A stretch of 59,260 nt of DNA, taken from the NCBI GenBank assembly GCA_964632945.1, contig CAZWCX010000035.1, forward strand, positions 1 to 59,260, in the 5' to 3' direction. The DNA comes from CAZWCX01 sp964632945. GTDB taxonomy: Bacteria; Planctomycetota; MHYJ01; WSZJ01; CAZWCX01. Positions 6,938-16,201 of the stretch are shown here, piece after piece. The notes below the pieces were generated by a model, which worked only from the letters and a program-made list of their open reading frames with translations, did no database searches and had not been told where the DNA came from. The position numbers and the translations under genes are program-made. Position 1 is the stretch's first letter. Each line of letters opens with the position of its first letter.

Positions 6938-8941
6938 TCATCCGGCGGTCGGCGAAGGCTTCGGCTCGACCGCTTTCCCGGCCAGCAGATCCTTGGCCCG
7001 CTGCACCTCGTCCGGAGCGCCCAGGACCAGCAGCGTGTCGCCGCGCTCCGGCCGCAAGGTGGCGGTGGCGCCGTATTGCACCTGCCCCTTCTGGACGACG
7101 CCCACGACGGTCGCCCCCGTGTGCGTGCGCAGGGCGATCTCGGCCAGGGTGCGGTTCAGGCAGGGAGAATCGTCCGGCACGGCGATCGCCTCGACCCCCG
7201 CGCCGTCGAGGACGGAGAGAAAGCTGGAGAACGTGCCGGAGGGCCGGGCCTCGGGGCGAAGATTCTGATAGTGCTCCCGGCGCAGGGAGGAGATGATGCG
7301 CACGACGTCCGCATCCGGCATCTGGAAACGGCGCAGGATGCAGGATGCCAACTGCAGGCTGGCCTCGAACTCGTCCGGGATGACTTCGTCCGCGCCCAGT
7401 TCCGTCAACCGGTCGAGTTCCGCCACGTAGCGGGTCCGCGCCAGGACGTAGAGACCCGGATTGACGTCGCGGGCGACCCGGATCGCCCGGAGGACCGCGC
7501 CCGGATCGTTGATCGCGATCACCAACGCGCGGGCGTGCTCCAATCCGACCCCCTCGAGGACGCTGCGAGAGGTCACGTCGCCGTACACGACCAGGTCTCC
7601 GGCGGCCCTTCCCCGTTCGACGGCCTCGCCGTTCAGCTCGACATGGAGACAAGGGATCTTCATCTGGGTGAGCACGTTCCCCACGTTCCGCCCCGAAAGT
7701 CCGTATCCGGCGATCACCACGTGCCCCACCAGGTTTCCCGTGCTGCCGCGCAGGTGGTCCGCGGGCACCCGGCCCTGAACACCGAACAGCGCCGTCAGGG
7801 CGTCGGCGATCGTGGCCGCGTGGCGAACCGCGAACGGCGTGGCCAGGATCGACAGCACGATCACCGACAGCGCCGTCTGGTAGACCTCGCGCGAAAGCAG
7901 GTTCATGCCGACCGCCTGCTTGAGCAGCACGAACGAGAATTCCCCGACCTGGAACAACACGATTCCGATCAGCAGGGACGAGCGCAGCGGCTGCATCGAG
8001 AAGAGGGCGGCGACCGTCCCGGTCAGCGTCTTCGCCAGGAGGAGACCGATCCACAACACCACCAGGAGCCCGGCCTGGTCGATCATGAGCCTCACGTCGA
8101 CCAGCATGCCGATCGAGATGAAGAAGATGGCCAGGAACGAGTCCCGAAACGGGAGGATGTCGGAAAGCGCTTGATGGGCATACGGGGACTCCGAGAGCGC
8201 CAAGCCGGCGAGGAAGGCGCCCAAGGCCAGCGATAGACCCGCCTGCGACGTCAACCACGCCGTGGCCAGGACGAGCGCGAGGATCGTCAGCCGGAACAGC
8301 TCCGCGGACCGGGCGACCAGCACCGCGCGCAGGAGGGGTTGCATCAGGTAGCGCGCGAAAAGCACCAGCGCTCCGAGCAGCCCCATCGCCCCCACCACCC
8401 CCCAAACCGAAATCGAACCGAGCTTTCCGCCCAGCAGGGGGAGCAGGACCAGGAAGATCACCACGCACAGGTCCTGGAAGAGCAGGATCGCGAGCGAGGT
8501 CCGCCCGTGTCCGGTCTCGACCTCGCCGCGCTCCATGAGCATCTTGAGCACGATCGCGGTCGACGACAGCGCCACCGCCATGCCGAGCACGGCCGCGGCG
8601 GCGGGAGCAAGACCGAGTCCCCAGCCGAGAAGGAAGACCACCAGCCCGGTCAGCACGACCTGGACCGACCCCCCGATGAGGAGCGGCCGACGCAACCGCA
8701 CGATGTGCGAGAAGGACATTTCCAGTCCGATGGTGAAGAGCAGGAGCACGACCCCGACTTCGGCCATGATCTCCACCTCGTGTTCCGCATGAACGAGATG
8801 GTAGCCGTGGGGGCCCGCGAGCATCCCCGTGACGAGGTAGCCGACGATCGGGGAGATCCGGAGCCGGCTCAGGAGGTAGGCCGCGAGGATGGCGATGCCG
8901 AGCAGGACCAGCAGGTCCTCGAGCACGCCGAGATCGACCAT
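6938..8941 (-). CDS. Monovalent cation:proton antiporter, KefB/YbaL type (CPA2 family) with RCK domain
   Basis: A 667-aa protein. The start MVDLGVLEDLLVLLG at 8941 is chosen because the hydrophobic transporter domain begins there; upstream translation is low-complexity. About 12 membrane segments cover residues 1-400, including the CPA2-type VGYLVTGMLAGPHG and ALSSTAIVLKMLMERGE. A TrkA-N/RCK domain follows (VVIAGYGLSGRNVGNVL, a Rossmann-type nucleotide-binding loop, about 430-550), and then a TrkA-C domain near 570-660 (TGATVVGVVQKGQ). The protein likely exchanges K+ or Na+ for protons across the inner membrane under control of NAD(H) or nucleotide binding. It is transcribed alone; a promoter lies at 9076-9104. 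Confidence 0.93.
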   Translation of the reverse strand: MVDLGVLEDLLVLLGIAILAAYLLSRLRISPIVGYLVTGMLAGPHGYHLVHAEHEVEIMAEVGVVLLLFTIGLEMSFSHIVRLRRPLLIGGSVQVVLTGLVVFLLGWGLGLAPAAAAVLGMAVALSSTAIVLKMLMERGEVETGHGRTSLAILLFQDLCVVIFLVLLPLLGGKLGSISVWGVVGAMGLLGALVLFARYLMQPLLRAVLVARSAELFRLTILALVLATAWLTSQAGLSLALGAFLAGLALSESPYAHQALSDILPFRDSFLAIFFISIGMLVDVRLMIDQAGLLVVLWIGLLLAKTLTGTVAALFSMQPLRSSLLIGIVLFQVGEFSFVLLKQAVGMNLLSREVYQTALSVIVLSILATPFAVRHAATIADALTALFGVQGRVPADHLRGSTGNLVGHVVIAGYGLSGRNVGNVLTQMKIPCLHVELNGEAVERGRAAGDLVVYGDVTSRSVLEGVGLEHARALVIAINDPGAVLRAIRVARDVNPGLYVLARTRYVAELDRLTELGADEVIPDEFEASLQLASCILRRFQMPDADVVRIISSLRREHYQNLRPEARPSGTFSSFLSVLDGAGVEAIAVPDDSPCLNRTLAEIALRTHTGATVVGVVQKGQVQYGATATLRPERGDTLLVLGAPDEVQRAKDLLAGKAVEPKPSPTAG

Positions 8942-9075
8942 GGCGCCGCTCTCCGGCCGGGTGGAAGGGGCGTGGACGGGAAGCGGCCGACGGAGGGCCG
9001 CCGGGACGATCCCCCCCGGCGCGCCGCACGGTTCGGGAACGACGGGCGCAAGGGAGTAGCCGCGATCCCCGCGCC

Positions 9076-9104
9076 ATCCTACCCGCGTCCCGCGGCTCTG
9101 ACAA
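9076..9104 (-). promoter_or_regulatory. Putative promoter of the antiporter gene
   Basis: On the minus strand, TTGTCA (9104-9099), a 17-nt spacer and TAGGAT (9081-9076). It lies about 135 nt upstream of the start codon at 8941. Confidence 0.45.
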
Positions 9105-9300
9105 TCAATCGAGATCGCTCTGCGCTCCGCCGACCCGCTCCGCGGAACGGGCCGGACGCGCGCGTGCCCGTTCCCCCACGCGCACGATGCCGCCCGGGCA
9201 TCGAATCGGGGGTGCCGGAACGCGGACTCTCTGCCGTCGGATCCCCCCCCGATGCGGCGGCCGGATCCGCTCTCCCCGTGTCCCCACGCGGACACGCGCA

Positions 9301-9329
9301 TTGATCCGGGCTCGGGCGCGCGCTACTCT
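9301..9329 (+). promoter_or_regulatory. Putative promoter of the double kinase gene
   Basis: TTGATC (9301-9306), a 17-nt spacer and TACTCT (9324-9329), about 45 nt upstream of the start codon at 9373. Confidence 0.4.
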
Positions 9330-9372
9330 GGTGTCGCGATCGACATCCCTCCGCCTTTGCCCGGGAGCGGCG

Positions 9373-12300
9373 ATGCGCCAGAACCTCGTCGGACGCACCC
9401 TCGGCGACTTCCGCCTCGAGGCTCAGATCGGCCAGGGCGCCATGGGCAAGGTCTACCGCGCCGTCCAGATTTCGCTCCGTCGGACCGTGGCCGTCAAAGT
9501 CTTGGAGATCGGTCTCTTCACCCTGGAAGAGTGGAAGGAACGTTTCGTCCGCGAGGTGGAGGTTCTGGCGCGACTCGAGCATGCGCACATCGTGCCGGTC
9601 TATGCCACCGGGGAGGACGACGGCCTGTTGTACTTCGCCATGCGCCTGGTCGAGGGGCCGACGTTGGCGGAGCGGATCGAATGCGGGCTCGCGCCGGCGG
9701 ACGGGATTCGCATTCTGGCGGAGGTCTGTGGCGCGCTTGCGTACGCCCACGCCCGTGGCGTGATCCACCGCGACGTCAAGCCCGCCAACGTGCTGATTTC
9801 CGGCGGGACGCCGTTGCTCACCGACTTCGGACTCGCGCGGATGGCCGAGGCGACGACCATCACGGGTTCCGGCGCGTTGATGGGCACTCCCCGTTACCTT
9901 TCCCCGGAGCAGGCGCGCCGTGAGAAAGCGACCGCGCAAAGCGACGTGTACCCGGTCGCCGTGATTCTCTACGAGATCGCGACCGGCCGGCATCCGTACG
10001 CACCGGACGGATTCGAGCGTGTCTCGCGTGACGAACTGGTGCGCCGTGTCGCCGCCGCCCGCCCCCTCCCGCCTCGCCATGCGCGGGCGAACCTGCCGCC
10101 CTCGTTGGCGGCGTTGCTCGATCGGACGCTGGCGGGCGATCCGGCGGATCGGCCCGCCGATGCGTCGGAGATGCGCCGCGCGCTGCTGGCGTTGCTCGAC
10201 GACCCCGCCGTCCGGGACCTCGCGGCCGCGAGCCGCTTTCCCCCATCGCCCGCGGAAGAGTCTCCGGTCCCGGCTGGAGGGCCTTCCCCGGATCCGGGAC
10301 CGGCCGGTGGCGCGGATTCCCGCGACGCCTCCGCCGTTGCCCATCGGACGGAAGGCGATCCGCCCGCAGCCATGGGTCCCGCGGGCCCCTCGCGGGGCGG
10401 GGGTACCGACGCGGCGGGCGCACCGGCACATGCCGAAGGCGGCGCCGGTGTGACTCCGCCCTCCGCCGGGGCGCGGATGCCCGCCGCGCCCACGGCGCGA
10501 GAGTTCGGCAAGTTCTGGCTGCTCTCGCCCCTCGGCCAGGGCGGCATGGGGGTGGTCTTTCGCGCCGAGCAGCCGGAACTGAACCGCGTGGTCGCCCTCA
10601 AGGTCCTGCGAGAGGAGAACCACGACGATCCGCGCGCGGTCGCCCGCTTCGCAACCGAGGCCCGCGCCGCTGCGCGCCTCCGTCATCCGGGGATCGTCCC
10701 CATCCACGAAGTGGGGGAAATCGAGGGGCGCCACTACTTCACCATGGACTGCGTGGAGGGAGAGGATCTCGATCGCCTGCTCGGTCGCGGACCGCAGGCG
10801 CCGAATCGCGCGCTCGAGATCGTACGCGACGTCGCGCGCGCGGTCCATCACGCGCACGAGCAGGGGATCGTCCATCGCGACCTGAAACCGGGCAACATCC
10901 TGGTCGAACGGGACGGCCGGGTACGGGTCGGGGACTTCGGACTGGCCCGCGACCTCAAGTTCACCGACCGCCGCGTCTCGGTCACGGGCGAGATCCTGGG
11001 CACTCCCGGGTATATGGCCCCGGAACAGGCGCGCGGCCGTTCCGCGGAGATCGGCCCCGCCGCCGACGTCTTCGGGTTGGGCGCCATCCTCTATCACCTC
11101 GTCACCGGGCGGGCGCCGTACGTCGGGGAGGCCGCGGTCGACGCCTGGCTGTCGGCCCTCCAGGTCGACTTTCCCCCGCCGCGCCGGATCCAACCCCGCA
11201 TTCACTGCGACATCGAGACGATCTGTCTCAAGGCGATGGCGGAGGAACCGGCCCGGCGCTACGCCTCGGCCGCCGCCTTCGCCGACGACTGCGACCGGTT
11301 TCTCTGTGGAGAGCCGATCCAGGCGCGGCCACCCGCCTTCTTCTACCGGCTCGGAAAGCGCCTGGCCCGTGACCGCCGTGCCGTCGCGGTCGCGGGAGCG
11401 GCGCTGCTCGTCGTCACGGCCGTGCTGGCCGGGCTGCTGCCCACCCTCTCGGACCGGAAACGGGAGCTGGCCTGGCGCGATTCGCTACGTCCGGTGCGGG
11501 ACGCGGTGCGGGATGCGCGCCCCTTCCTCTACATCCCGGGATCGGCGATCGACGAGAAGCTGAGACTCGCGCGCGAGGCGATCGAGGTCCTGGAGTCCCG
11601 GCCGGCCGACGACTACTCGCCCGCGGCCCGGGCGGAATCGGACGCGATGCGCGGGTTGGGATGGTACTTCGTCGGCGAACCGGCGAAGGCCGAGGCGGCG
11701 TTGCGCCGGGCGCTGGAACGGGACCCCCGGACCCCCGGGGCGGCCCCGGTACTCGGGCGCATCCTGCTGGAGCGTGCCATCCTGGACACCGCGTCCCAGG
11801 GTGCGAGTCCCCCGCCCGACGAACAGGCGCGCACACGGGCATGGGCGGACGAGGCGGCCCGATGGTTGGCGAGCGCGGAAGCGGGCTGGGGGGTGACCGC
11901 GGATCTCGAACGCGACGTCGCGGCCGCCTGGCGGGCCGTGCTGGAGCGCCGGCGCGACGAATCGCTGCGCCGTTCCCGGGAGGGGCTCGAACGGTGGGGC
12001 GAGGCGCTGGGGACGGAGGAATTCTGGCTGATTCACGCGATGAGCGTCCCCGGCGAGGAGCGTCCGCCCCTCCTCGAGCGCGCCTTGGCGCGTCGGCCCC
12101 ACTACCCGCCCGCCCTGTTCCTGCGCGCCCTCGCCCGCGCGCAGTCGGGGGACCTCGACGGCGCGGCGCGGGACTACGATCGAGTCGTGGACCTCGCCCC
12201 GGGATTCTCCGACGCCTACGTGAACCGCGGCCACCTGCGCGCCCGGCGCGGCGACCGCTCCGGATCCCTCGAGGACTACGCCCGCGCCCTGGCCATCCGA

Positions 12301-12975
12301 CCGCAGGACGTCCTCGCGCACTGCGGGATCGCGCGGCGCAGACTCGAAGCCCGAGACTACCGCGGCGCGGTCGAGGCCTGCAAGGAGGCCCTCCAGGCCG
12401 ATCCCGGGCATGCCCCCGCCTACAATACGCGCGGCAACGCCCGGCGTGCGCTCGAGGACCTCGACGGGGCCGAAGCCGACTTCACCGAGGCGATCCGGCT
12501 CCGACCGGACTTCGCCGACGCCTTCTACAATCGCGCGCGCGTCCACGTCGATCGCAAGGACTGGCCCGCGGCCCTCCGGGACTACGATCGAGCGGAAGCC
12601 GCGGGCCTGCGCGAGAAGGACCTCTACGCCAACCGCGGGAACGTCCGGCTCATGCAGGGAGATCCGGTCGGGGCGGAGCGGGAGTACGCGCGCGCGCTCG
12701 AGGTCGATCCAGGCTTCGCCGCCGGCTGGTTCAATCGCGGCGTGACCCGCCTGAATGCCGGCAGGCCCGCCGAGGCGCTCCCTGACTTCGACGAGGCCCT
12801 GCGCCTCAAACCCGGCTGGCCCGATGCGCGGTCGGCCCGGTCGGCCGCGCGCGCCGCCACGGGCGACATCCCGGGGGCGATCGAGGATCTCGAGGAGGCG
12901 CTGCGATCCGCCTCCGCGAACTGGCGCGGACGGGGGGAGGCGGAGATCAACCTGGCGCGATTGCGGCGAAAGTAA
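9373..12975 (+). CDS. Double Ser/Thr protein kinase with transmembrane segment and C-terminal TPR array
   Basis: A 1200-aa protein with two complete Hanks-type kinase domains in tandem. Kinase 1: GQGAMGKVY (20-28), VAVKVL (Lys near 43), HRDVKPAN (132-139), DFG (151-153), and a GTPRYLSPEQA activation-segment end. After a Pro/Ala/Gly linker (about 290-375), kinase 2 has GQGGMG (388), VALKVL, HRDLKPGN (501-508), DFG (521-523) and GTPGYMAPEQA. Both catalytic loops are intact. A single membrane helix lies near 670-690, followed by about 500 residues of TPR-type repeats (AYNTRGNARRALEDLDGAEAD is representative). The kinases therefore face the cytoplasm and the TPRs the periplasm or exterior. The start at 9373 places the first glycine loop at the usual distance from the N-terminus. 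Confidence 0.95.
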   Translation: MRQNLVGRTLGDFRLEAQIGQGAMGKVYRAVQISLRRTVAVKVLEIGLFTLEEWKERFVREVEVLARLEHAHIVPVYATGEDDGLLYFAMRLVEGPTLAERIECGLAPADGIRILAEVCGALAYAHARGVIHRDVKPANVLISGGTPLLTDFGLARMAEATTITGSGALMGTPRYLSPEQARREKATAQSDVYPVAVILYEIATGRHPYAPDGFERVSRDELVRRVAAARPLPPRHARANLPPSLAALLDRTLAGDPADRPADASEMRRALLALLDDPAVRDLAAASRFPPSPAEESPVPAGGPSPDPGPAGGADSRDASAVAHRTEGDPPAAMGPAGPSRGGGTDAAGAPAHAEGGAGVTPPSAGARMPAAPTAREFGKFWLLSPLGQGGMGVVFRAEQPELNRVVALKVLREENHDDPRAVARFATEARAAARLRHPGIVPIHEVGEIEGRHYFTMDCVEGEDLDRLLGRGPQAPNRALEIVRDVARAVHHAHEQGIVHRDLKPGNILVERDGRVRVGDFGLARDLKFTDRRVSVTGEILGTPGYMAPEQARGRSAEIGPAADVFGLGAILYHLVTGRAPYVGEAAVDAWLSALQVDFPPPRRIQPRIHCDIETICLKAMAEEPARRYASAAAFADDCDRFLCGEPIQARPPAFFYRLGKRLARDRRAVAVAGAALLVVTAVLAGLLPTLSDRKRELAWRDSLRPVRDAVRDARPFLYIPGSAIDEKLRLAREAIEVLESRPADDYSPAARAESDAMRGLGWYFVGEPAKAEAALRRALERDPRTPGAAPVLGRILLERAILDTASQGASPPPDEQARTRAWADEAARWLASAEAGWGVTADLERDVAAAWRAVLERRRDESLRRSREGLERWGEALGTEEFWLIHAMSVPGEERPPLLERALARRPHYPPALFLRALARAQSGDLDGAARDYDRVVDLAPGFSDAYVNRGHLRARRGDRSGSLEDYARALAIRPQDVLAHCGIARRRLEARDYRGAVEACKEALQADPGHAPAYNTRGNARRALEDLDGAEADFTEAIRLRPDFADAFYNRARVHVDRKDWPAALRDYDRAEAAGLREKDLYANRGNVRLMQGDPVGAEREYARALEVDPGFAAGWFNRGVTRLNAGRPAEALPDFDEALRLKPGWPDARSARSAARAATGDIPGAIEDLEEALRSASANWRGRGEAEINLARLRRK

Positions 12976-13096
12976 TCCGCCATCCCCGACTCCGAGACTC
13001 GTGTCCGGTCTCCCGGCCGGTCAAAGTCGGACCCGCCCGACCGGGGGGGAAGGCGCTCCCCGCATCCCGGAATCCGTCCGGATCCTGTCGGCTCCC

Positions 13097-13125
13097 TTGT
13101 CCGGGTTCGCCGGGAGCGGTATCAT
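13097..13125 (+). promoter_or_regulatory. Putative promoter of the RING-like gene
   Basis: TTGTCC (13097-13102), a 17-nt spacer and TATCAT (13120-13125), 82 nt before the start codon at 13207. Confidence 0.45.
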
Positions 13126-13206
13126 GCGGCCCGGCCGAGAAGACGGACGCGAATCGAACGCGATCGGAAGTCCCCGGCCGGACAGGATGGCACGAGAGGA
13201 GACCGG

Positions 13207-14124
13207 ATGGAAGACCCGGGCTGCGCCAAGCCGACGGCCGGAATCCGCGCCAACGAGCCGCTGTGTCAGGTCTGCGGCGAGCCGCTCCGCCGGCGTGCCG
13301 TCGTCCAGTGCCGGAAGTGCAGCACGCTCCACCACCTCGAGTGCTGGCGGTTCAACAAGGGCTGCTCGATGTTCGCGTGCGGGTCCCGAAGTTCCATGAA
13401 ACCCCCGAACGCGCTGGACCTGGCGGGCGCCGACATCTTCGACATCGAATGCCGCACCTTGTCCGGGAGCGCCCTCCGACCGGTGGCGGCCTTCGGCGTG
13501 ATCTTCGCGCTGGGCTTGCTCCTGAGCCTGGTGGCCCGCCAACCGGCCATCGCCGCGGCCGCCAGCCTGAGCCTCGGGGGATTGCTCTACTTCCTTCTGC
13601 GACACCTGTCGAGCCGCGACCTGCTGCACGTCGATTCGAAGAGCGGCACGATCCACCGGACGGTTCGGGCGTTCGGGCGGGTCCTCAAGGTCCAGGACCG
13701 CTGGATGTCCGCGGACGAAATCGTGGAGATTCACCTGCACCGAATCCCGCACCAGCATACCGGCGGATTCGTCGAGTGGAAGATCTTCGGGCTGCTTGCG
13801 GACGGTCGCAGGCAGGCCTTGTACCGGGAGACGTTCAACGCCGCGCTGCAGAATTCCGAGGAGATTCACGCGATTGCCGAGCGTCTCGCCGTCTTCGCGG
13901 ACTGCACCGTGCGCGACTTCGAGGGTGCCGCGGAACCGGTTCCGCACGAGATTCAGGAGGCGATCGCCCAAAGGCGCATGCAGCGCGCCGAGAGCGCTCC
14001 GGCCCTCCCCCCGGTCGCAGAGCCGGCGCCGCCGCACCCGGCGACCCTGGACCCGGCGTCGGAAGCGGGGAGCCCGCCTGCCGAAGAGGAACCCCGCGGG
14101 CGAGTGCGTGAAGGGCCCCGCTGA
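13207..14124 (+). CDS. Membrane protein with N-terminal RING-like zinc finger
   Basis: A 305-aa protein. The N-terminus has a cross-brace-like Cys/His pattern: C20-x2-C23, C35-x2-C38, H42/H43 then C46, and C53-x4-C58, as in prokaryotic RING-type fingers. Two hydrophobic segments follow (about 97-112 and 116-130), then a soluble domain of about 130 residues, and a Pro/Ala/Glu-rich tail from about 255. RING-like fingers in bacteria are usually protein-interaction modules at the membrane; E3 activity cannot be inferred from this sequence. The gene stands alone between the double kinase gene and the hairpin pair. Confidence 0.8.
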   Translation: MEDPGCAKPTAGIRANEPLCQVCGEPLRRRAVVQCRKCSTLHHLECWRFNKGCSMFACGSRSSMKPPNALDLAGADIFDIECRTLSGSALRPVAAFGVIFALGLLLSLVARQPAIAAAASLSLGGLLYFLLRHLSSRDLLHVDSKSGTIHRTVRAFGRVLKVQDRWMSADEIVEIHLHRIPHQHTGGFVEWKIFGLLADGRRQALYRETFNAALQNSEEIHAIAERLAVFADCTVRDFEGAAEPVPHEIQEAIAQRRMQRAESAPALPPVAEPAPPHPATLDPASEAGSPPAEEEPRGRVREGPR

Positions 14125-14253
14125 CCTGCCCGGTCCCGGCGCATCGGAGTCCGATTCCGGCCGCAGAGTCGGGATCCAGCGTCCCGCACGGCCGGTGGCG
14201 AATGGACCCCGGCAGCGGGGGCTGCGGCGAGTCGCTCCCCCCGAGCCCACAAG

Positions 14254-14308
14254 AATCCGCCCGCGGGCTTCCTGGCTGCTGACGCAGCCCGGAGCCCGCG
14301 GGCGGATT
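14254..14308. repeat. Inverted repeat, 16-bp perfect stem (hairpin A)
   Basis: Left arm AATCCGCCCGCGGGCT (14254-14269) pairs perfectly with AGCCCGCGGGCGGATT (14293-14308) around a 23-nt loop. Its right arm shares GGATT with the left arm of the next hairpin (14304-14345), so the two structures are mutually exclusive at the junction. Confidence 0.8.
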
Positions 14309-14345
14309 ATTCACGAAGCCGCTGGCGCGGCTTCATGAATAATCC
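14304..14345. terminator. Inverted repeat, 19-bp stem with one mismatch (hairpin B), likely bidirectional terminator
   Basis: Left arm 14304-14322 begins GGATTATTCACGAAGCCGC; right arm 14327-14345 is GCGGCTTCATGAATAATCC; the loop is TGGC. The AT-rich outer stem resembles the A/T tracts of bidirectional intrinsic terminators. It ends 3 nt before the queA stop codon, between two convergent genes. Confidence 0.6.
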
Positions 14346-14348
14346 GGG

Positions 14349-15386
14349 CTAGACGACCAGCATTGCGTCCCCGTAGCTGAAAAACCGGTACCCCTCGCGG
14401 ACCGCAACCGCATACGCATCCAACAGCCGCTCGCGGCCGGCGAAGGCCGCGGTGAGCATCAACGGGGTGCCCTCGGGGAGGTGGAAATTGGTCACCAGCG
14501 CCCCCACGGACCGGAACGCGTACGGGGGGTGAATGAAGAGGTCCGTGCTTCCCGTTCCTGCCCGGACTCCGCCGCGGATCGCGAGGGTCTCGAGCGTGCG
14601 CGTGACCGTCGTTCCCACGGCGACGACGCGCCGATCCGCCGCGAGGGCATCCGCGATCGCGGCGGCCGCCCCGGCGGACAACTCGAACTCTTCGGCATCC
14701 ATCCGGTGGTCCCGCAGGTCATCCGCCTTCACCGGACGAAAGGTGCCGGGACCCACATGAAGGGTGATCGTGACGATTTCCACCCCGTCGCCGCGCAACC
14801 GGTCCAGCAACGGCGGAGTAAAATGAAGGCCGGCAGTCGGAGCGGCAATGGCCCCGGCCCGGGAGGCGTAGACCGTTTGATACCATTCACGGTCCCGCTC
14901 CCGCCACGGATCCTCCCCGCGCGGCCGGGCGATGTACGGGGGCAGCGGCATTCGCCCGGCGGCCTCGAGCAGCGGCCCTAGGTCCGGCGGATCGAACGCC
15001 ACGCGCCACTCCCCGCCCCCGAGTTTCTCCGTCAGACGCGCGCGGGATCCCTGTTCGAACCGCACATCCCGCCCCGCCTCGAGTCGTCCGCGACCGCGGA
15101 CGAGGCAGCGCCAGAGACCGCCCCCCTCGTCGCGCACCAGCAGGATCTCGACCCAGCCTCCGGTGTCCTTGCGTCCGTAGAGCCGGGCCGGAATCACGCG
15201 GGTGTCGTTGAGCACGAGCGCGTCCCCGCGCCGGAGCCACTTGCCGAGATCATCGAAGCGGGCGTGGGTGATCGCGCCCGTGGCGCGCTCCAGCACCATG
15301 AGGCGGGCGTGGTCGCGCGGCTCCGCCGGGATCTGGGCGATCCGGTCCGGCGGCAGATCGAATCGGAAATCGGAACGGAGGGCCAT
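14349..15386 (-). CDS. queA: S-adenosylmethionine:tRNA ribosyltransferase-isomerase
   Basis: A 345-aa protein, full length for QueA. It transfers and isomerises the ribosyl moiety of AdoMet onto 7-aminomethyl-7-deazaguanine in tRNA, giving epoxyqueuosine. Family landmarks include the N-terminal FRFDLPPDRIAQIPAEPRD, DALVLNDTRVIPARLYG, PLPPYI, YQTVYA, AAPTAGLHFTP, TLHVGPGTFRPVK, and the C-terminal TNFHLPEGTPLMLTAAFAG and SYGDAMLV. The start MALRSDFRF at 15386 fits the family N-terminus. The gene ends at hairpin B. Neighbouring genes are not queuosine-related. Confidence 0.97.
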   Translation of the reverse strand: MALRSDFRFDLPPDRIAQIPAEPRDHARLMVLERATGAITHARFDDLGKWLRRGDALVLNDTRVIPARLYGRKDTGGWVEILLVRDEGGGLWRCLVRGRGRLEAGRDVRFEQGSRARLTEKLGGGEWRVAFDPPDLGPLLEAAGRMPLPPYIARPRGEDPWRERDREWYQTVYASRAGAIAAPTAGLHFTPPLLDRLRGDGVEIVTITLHVGPGTFRPVKADDLRDHRMDAEEFELSAGAAAAIADALAADRRVVAVGTTVTRTLETLAIRGGVRAGTGSTDLFIHPPYAFRSVGALVTNFHLPEGTPLMLTAAFAGRERLLDAYAVAVREGYRFFSYGDAMLVV

Positions 15387-15499
15387 CGAGGAGTCCCGGG
15401 AATCGCATGGCGGGGGGGCGGGAACGAGGTCGAATCCGCGCGCGCCCGAACGGCGGGAGGATCGCCCTGTGACCGCAACCGACGAATCGGCGTCGAAGG

Positions 15500-16066
15500 C
15501 TACATTCCTTCCTTCGCCGATTCCCAAATGCGGTCGAACTCCGCCAGGAACGTTCGCGCGGTCGGCACGTCCCGCAGAATGACGATGTTCTCGTGGTTCT
15601 CTTCGTCGGCGAGCACGGACCAGTTGTAGCTCCCCGTGGCCACCACCTGGTCGTCCACGATGAGCACCTTGTGGTGGAATTTCGCCGCCTCGGGGCCGTG
15701 GCCGGGCAGGTCGACGAAGCGGACGTCGATGCCCATCTTGGTCAGCTCTTCGTGAACGCTGATGCCGACCCGCTTGGCCTGCTCGGCATCCAAGAGCACG
15801 CGAATGCGGGCCTTGCTCTTCATGTTCCGCAGCCGGTTCATGAGGTCGCGCGAGGTGAATTGATAAAGCATGATGCGGATGTCCTTGCGCGCCGAGTCGA
15901 TCTCTTCGCTGAGGGCCCTGTGGATGCCCCGGTCTTTTCCGGTGGGCGACAGGACGACCTTGATCTTTCCCCCGCCGGCCTGACCGTGGAGCGGGACCCA
16001 CATGAACAGGGCCAGGGCCGCGCCCGCGGCGAAAGTGAGGACGAAGCGGCGAAGTTCGGCCCGCAT
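15500..16066 (-). CDS. Exported phospholipase-D-superfamily (Nuc-like) protein with one HKD motif
   Basis: A 188-aa protein. An N-terminal hydrophobic signal or anchor (about 8-28) is followed by a compact PLD domain: DIRIMLYQFTSRDL, ARIRVLLD, and the catalytic block FHHKVLIVDDQVVATGSYNW, an HxK(x4)D motif with the following G-S/N element. One HKD motif per chain and about 150 domain residues match the Nuc/BfiI-type nucleases and similar PLDc_2 proteins, which act as dimers on DNA or phosphodiesters. The start at 16066 is preceded by AGGAGG. It lies 113 nt upstream of queA on the same strand. Confidence 0.88.
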   Translation of the reverse strand: MRAELRRFVLTFAAGAALALFMWVPLHGQAGGGKIKVVLSPTGKDRGIHRALSEEIDSARKDIRIMLYQFTSRDLMNRLRNMKSKARIRVLLDAEQAKRVGISVHEELTKMGIDVRFVDLPGHGPEAAKFHHKVLIVDDQVVATGSYNWSVLADEENHENIVILRDVPTARTFLAEFDRIWESAKEGM

Positions 16067-16201
16067 GGATCGGTGCCTCCTGGAAAGGTCTGCGGTCGGC
16101 GGCCCGGCGGGCGCGCCCGGCGGGAAAGAGTCACCGTATCAGGCGTCGCCGTGGGGCGCAACCGGAATCGGGGACGATGACGCATGCTCCCGCCGCCCTT
16201 C

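Larger units (their letters stand above)
8942..9372. other. Divergent intergenic region between antiporter and kinase genes
   Basis: A 431-nt region without a supported gene. It holds one putative promoter on each strand (9076-9104 minus, 9301-9329 plus). The open frames crossing it are Arg/Pro-rich extensions of the flanking genes and have no recognisable domain. Confidence 0.5.
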
